Assembly: GCF_001578775.1 (NCBI RefSeq) | Contig: NZ_KQ969064.1 | Span: 1 to 38,428, forward strand | DNA from: Streptococcus cristatus | GTDB taxonomy: Bacteria > Bacillota > Bacilli > Lactobacillales > Streptococcaceae | Length of the DNA: 38,428 nt | Direction: 5' to 3' | In this document: positions 35,642 to 38,428 of the stretch, one piece after another | Layout of the letters: each line of letters begins with the position of its first letter | Numbering within the stretch: position 1 is the first letter of the stretch | Program-made: the position numbers and the translations under genes | The notes under the pieces: generated by a model | What the model saw: only the letters and a program-made list of their open reading frames with translations | Databases searched by the model: none | Told to the model about the DNA's origin: nothing

Positions 35642-36028
35642 TTATTCACTAAATCGTAGAAAATAACCATCTGGATCCAAAACCGCAAATTCATGTGGAT
35701 AAATAAAGCTATCTCCTACGCGAAATACTCTTTTCGTCAGCGGACGATGGATGGGATAGTCAGCTTCCAGCAGTTTTTGGTGGAGCTGAGGGACGTCCTC
35801 AATACCAAAAGAAATATTGACACCACGCCCGAAAGGATAGGTCAGTTGGGCTAATTCTTCTGCGCTGCCTTCTTCTAGCATAAGCTGGCAGTCTTCAAGC
35901 GAAAGGAAGAGAAATTTCTCCTCGGGACGCTCGTATTCGACAGAGAATCCCAGCAAGTCGCAGTAGAAGTGGCGCGACTTTTCGAGGTCAGATACCATAA
36001 ATTCGGGGATAACAGCCTGATAGTCCAT
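35642..36028 (-). CDS. VOC family protein (glyoxalase/bleomycin-resistance fold)
   Basis: 128 aa. Paired beta-alpha-beta-beta-beta modules: VIPEFMVSDLEKSRHFYCDLLGFSVEY at the N-terminus and FAVLDPDGYFLRFSE at the C-terminus. This is the layout of bleomycin-binding proteins, and the ligand cannot be inferred. It lies 11 nt downstream of exoA on the same strand with RBS AAGGAGG, so co-transcription is likely. Confidence 0.88.
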   Translation of the reverse strand: MDYQAVIPEFMVSDLEKSRHFYCDLLGFSVEYERPEEKFLFLSLEDCQLMLEEGSAEELAQLTYPFGRGVNISFGIEDVPQLHQKLLEADYPIHRPLTKRVFRVGDSFIYPHEFAVLDPDGYFLRFSE

Positions 36029-36039
36029 CGGTTTCCTCC

Positions 36040-36867
36040 TTAAAGTTCAATTTCCATGACAATTGGTGTGTGGTCTTGGCGTGCACCGGAGTCAATCATA
36101 TCAGACTTGGTTACCTTGTCAGCCACGCGGTTGCTGGTCAACCAGTAGTCGATTCTCCAGCCGGTATTGTTGATTTTAGAAGTCTTGCTGCGTTGCGCCC
36201 ACCAAGTGTATTGGTTAGGGATATCGCCGTGCAAGTGGCGGAAGGTATCGGTAAAGCCTTTAGCCAGCAGATTGGTGAAACCAGCACGCTCTTCATCAGT
36301 AAAGCCTGGTGAACGGCGATTGCTGGCAGGATTAGCAAGGTCGATTTCCTTGTGGGCTACATTGTAGTCGCCAGTTGCGAGGACTAGTTTTTGTTCATCT
36401 AGTGAAGCCAAGTATTCAGCGTATTTGACATCCCAGACTTGACGCTCTTCCAAGCGTTTGAGACCATCGCCAGCATTGGGCGTATAGACCTGAGTGACGA
36501 AGAAGTCGTCAAATTCCAGCGTAATGATGCGACCTTCAACATCCATGGTTGACGGAGCGCCGATTTCTGGGAAGGTCACGATTGGTGTTAGCTCTTTTTT
36601 GTAGAGAAACATAGTTCCAGCATAGCCTTTGCGGGCTGGCTCTTGAGACGAGCGCCAAGTATTTTCATAGCCTGGGAAGAGCTCTTCTAAAATCTCAAGA
36701 TGTTTTTTAGTCGGGCCTTTAGCGGAAAGCTTTGTTTCCTGAATAGCGATGATATCCGCATTTTCTGCTTGCAAGGTCCGAAGGACAGCCTGAGAGAGCT
36801 GAGCGCGGGCAGAATCACTGGTCAAAGCAGCGTTGAGAGAGTCAATGTTCCAAGAGATGAGTTTCAT
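36040..36867 (-). CDS. exoA: Exodeoxyribonuclease III / AP endonuclease
   Basis: 275 aa, normal length for the Gram-positive ExoA branch. EEP-fold residues: N7 in ISWNIDSLNA, E44 in AIQETKLS, the Tyr/Asp block TQVYTPNAG, D and N in ATGDYNVAHKEIDL, and terminal DHTPIV with the catalytic His. It repairs abasic sites and 3'-blocked ends in DNA base excision repair. RBS AAAAGGACATTTT. An extended -10 lies at 36903. First gene of a two-gene unit with the VOC protein. Confidence 0.95.
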   Translation of the reverse strand: MKLISWNIDSLNAALTSDSARAQLSQAVLRTLQAENADIIAIQETKLSAKGPTKKHLEILEELFPGYENTWRSSQEPARKGYAGTMFLYKKELTPIVTFPEIGAPSTMDVEGRIITLEFDDFFVTQVYTPNAGDGLKRLEERQVWDVKYAEYLASLDEQKLVLATGDYNVAHKEIDLANPASNRRSPGFTDEERAGFTNLLAKGFTDTFRHLHGDIPNQYTWWAQRSKTSKINNTGWRIDYWLTSNRVADKVTKSDMIDSGARQDHTPIVMEIEL

Positions 36868-36902
36868 AAAATGTCCTTTTCTAGTAGAAATTTCCTGAGT
36901 TT

Positions 36903-36911
36903 ATTATACCA
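36903..36911 (-). promoter_or_regulatory. Extended -10 promoter of exoA
   Basis: TGGTATAAT on the minus strand, 36 bp before the ATG at 36867; weak -35. The gap to rsmG (36912-37077) also holds two small inverted repeats, GAAAAGC/GCTTTTC (36954-36973) and GTCTTGT/ACAAGAC (about 37039-37061), neither with a clear T run on the minus strand. Confidence 0.55.
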
Positions 36912-37077
36912 AAAGATAGAGTTGATTTATAGCAAAGTGATTGTAAGAGGCTTGAAAAGCATGAAAGCTTTTCGACAATAGTTGGTGTATAAAATTTTAA
37001 ATACTCGATCATCATAGATGGCATTGCCCAAATTGATGTCTTGTAAGTTATTGACAAGACTGACGAATGTTTTCTTT

Positions 37078-37791
37078 TTATAATGGTCTTTTGTTTGGCA
37101 TGCCGGCTTTGCGGGGGTATTTGTTGGGTGTTTCTTTCTTCTTTTCAACCACTGTGATAAAGCGGGGATCGCCGTTTGGTAGGGCATAACTGAGGTTGTC
37201 TTGAACCTTACTAAAGAGCAGGTTCAAGGCATTTTTTGCTTCTTCCAGTTCTTCTGGAGCATTGGAAGCCTTGAGCGCTAGGAGCTTCCCGCCAACTTTC
37301 AGGTAGGGAATGGTCAGCTCAGACAGGACCTGCATCCGAGCAACCGCACGAGCAGTGACTAGGTCAAATTGAGCCCGAAAAGCCTTGTCCTGAGCAAAGT
37401 CTTCTGCACGACCGTGGTAGAAATGAACCTTGTCCAACCCGAGCTCCTCTGCAAGTAGTTTTAGGAAGTTGATTCGTTTGTTAAGGGAGTCAATGATAGT
37501 CACATCCAGCTGGGGACAGATGATTTTCATAGGGAGGCTGGGAAAGCCTGCACCTGCTCCGATGTCCAGCAGCTTAAGCTCTTGATTGTCAATCAGACCT
37601 TGCAAAACGGGGGCAATTGAATCATAGAAATGCTTGAGATAGACTTCATTTTTCTCAGTGATAGCTGTCAGATTGATTTTTTCATTCCATTCTACCAAGA
37701 GTTCAAAATAACGCTCAAACTGGTCTTTCTGGCGGTCGGTCAGCTCGATTCCCTGCTGACTTAGTAGCTGGTAAAATTCTTGCGGTGTCAT
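37078..37791 (-). CDS. rsmG: 16S rRNA (guanine527-N7)-methyltransferase
   Basis: 237 aa from the ATG at 37791 (AAGGATGAAACT before it). An in-frame ATG at 37818 lies only 3 bp from the -10 and is rejected. SAM motif [17 protein letters not shown], then [21 protein letters not shown] and [21 protein letters not shown], typical RsmG (GidB). It methylates G527 in the 530 loop of 16S rRNA, and its loss gives low-level streptomycin resistance in several bacteria. The basic tail [20 protein letters not shown] is normal for streptococcal members. Confidence 0.95.
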   Translation of the reverse strand: MTPQEFYQLLSQQGIELTDRQKDQFERYFELLVEWNEKINLTAITEKNEVYLKHFYDSIAPVLQGLIDNQELKLLDIGAGAGFPSLPMKIICPQLDVTIIDSLNKRINFLKLLAEELGLDKVHFYHGRAEDFAQDKAFRAQFDLVTARAVARMQVLSELTIPYLKVGGKLLALKASNAPEELEEAKNALNLLFSKVQDNLSYALPNGDPRFITVVEKKKETPNKYPRKAGMPNKRPL

Positions 37792-37821
37792 AGTTTCATC
37801 CTTGTTTTCAGTATTCATCCT

Positions 37822-37830
37822 ATTATATCA
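37822..37830 (-). promoter_or_regulatory. Extended -10 promoter of rsmG
   Basis: TGATATAAT on the minus strand, 31 bp before the chosen start. The position rules out the upstream ATG at 37818. Confidence 0.6.
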
Positions 37831-37903
37831 TAAAACGGGGCAGGGTGCTTCTGACGATTGGCTTCTTGGGTACCCAAGGATTAGATACTGACTTGCCCTG
37901 ATT

Positions 37904-37932
37904 TCTAGAAAAACGAAGAAGCTTTTTCTAGA
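37904..37932. other. Inverted repeat in the rsmG-lemA intergenic region
   Basis: TCTAGAAAAA and TTTTTCTAGA flank a 9-nt loop. A second, shorter palindrome CTTGGGTACCCAAG lies at 37865-37878. Neither has a clear function. Confidence 0.5.
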
Positions 37933-37999
37933 TTTCTGACTATTTTAGCGTTTGGACATTATTTAAGATAAACCTATTTTACTAGATGACATGTCAAGA

Positions 38000-38028
38000 A
38001 AGACAGGTTGAGCTTTTTTTGTTATAAT
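38000..38028 (+). promoter_or_regulatory. Probable lemA promoter
   Basis: AAGACA and TATAAT with 17 bp between; the RBS AAGGAG follows at 38046-38051. Confidence 0.55.
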
Positions 38029-38061
38029 AGGTGCAATCAAATCATAAGGAGTGTCTTTATT

Positions 38062-38428
38062 ATGTCCATGTTTTTTATTATTATTGCGGTTGTGGCAGTT
38101 GTAGCTATTTTCGTGATTTCTGTTTACAATGGTCTTGTTAAAAGCCGTATGCAAACTCAAGAAGCTTGGAGTCAGATTGATGTCCAGCTCAAGCGCCGAA
38201 ATGACCTGATTCCCAACCTTTTAGAGACGGTAAAAGGTTATGGAAAATATGAGAAATCAACCTTGGAAAATGTTACTCGACTGCGTAACCAAGTAGCTGC
38301 TGCCTCATCACCTGCCCAAGCTATGGAGGCTAGTGATGCCCTGACTCGTTCGATTTCTGGTATCTTTGCGGTTGCTGAAAATTACCCAGACCTTAAGGCA
38401 AATACAAACTACTTGAAACTTCAGGAAG
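38062..38428 (+). CDS. lemA: LemA family membrane protein, 5' part (cut by window end)
   Basis: 122 codons are visible. An N-terminal membrane helix ([20 protein letters not shown], about 4-23) is followed by the LemA core: [39 protein letters not shown], then an Ala/Ser-rich helix and [21 protein letters not shown], the most conserved LemA segment. Members are membrane-anchored helical proteins, often next to htpX, which may lie beyond the window. Function is poorly defined. RBS AAGGAG lies 10 nt before the ATG; a second ATG at 38068 is also possible. Confidence 0.93.
   Translation, partial: MSMFFIIIAVVAVVAIFVISVYNGLVKSRMQTQEAWSQIDVQLKRRNDLIPNLLETVKGYGKYEKSTLENVTRLRNQVAAASSPAQAMEASDALTRSISGIFAVAENYPDLKANTNYLKLQE

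Overview
The window comes from a low-G+C Gram-positive coccus of the oral Streptococcus type (mitis/sanguinis/gordonii/cristatus neighbourhood). The evidence is a serine-rich-repeat LPXTG adhesin, a lactate oxidase remnant, CcpA-type cre sites, many extended -10 promoters (TGnTATAAT), and the streptococcal run yqeG-yqeH-yhbY-nadD-yqeK-rsfS-methyltransferase-tmcAL. Species assignment is inference. No tRNA, rRNA, CRISPR array or prophage was seen.

Layout. 1-2080: 3' end of a giant cell-wall adhesin built of 54-bp repeats, with a terminator. 2382-6744: Na/Pi symporter, a structured 175-bp intergenic repeat, nagA, a small membrane protein and an aldo/keto reductase. 6745-8090: a 42-bp tandem repeat array and a DUF6261-like gene whose 3' end looks frameshifted. 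8269-14880: a beta-glucoside region, with 6-phospho-beta-glucosidase, licT-type antiterminator and bglP EIIBCA behind a RAT/terminator leader and a cre-overlapped promoter. It is interrupted by a + strand pair (HAD phosphatase, histidine phosphatase). 14964-15776: a complete IS5-family element. 16001-16422: an internally deleted lactate oxidase pseudogene. 16639-19593: an ABC importer for a polar amino acid, with a binding protein resembling the PEB1 Asp/Glu type. 19714-22876: a HAD phosphatase, a DUF1361 membrane protein and a purine NCS2 permease with a PurBox-like site. 23079-25292: tsaE, a GNAT acetyltransferase (start probably frameshifted) and an LCP-family wall ligase, followed by the second 175-bp repeat. 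25496-26124: a frameshifted TVP38/DedA-like membrane protein. 26321-26989: an unknown two-helix membrane protein behind a promoter that resembles the yqeG promoter. 27166-35575: the ribosome/NAD/tRNA housekeeping operon, interrupted by an AT-rich Upf1-like helicase fused to a DUF2726-type nuclease-like domain. 35642-37791: VOC protein, exoA and rsmG on the minus strand. 38062-end: 5' part of lemA.

Main points for a second look. (1) The single-gene SF1 helicase-nuclease fusion at 31695-34448, of foreign composition and set inside a conserved operon, is the best candidate for an undescribed (possibly anti-phage) system. (2) Two 175-bp copies of a multi-stem repeat each start 7-8 nt after a stop codon, and their end sequences can pair in mutually exclusive ways. 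(3) A 42-bp tandem array is open in one minus-strand frame. (4) The LicT homologue lacks one of its four PRD histidines. (5) Several genes carry small lesions (lctO, TVP38-like, GNAT start, DUF6261 end), so either this region is decaying or the sequence has indel errors.
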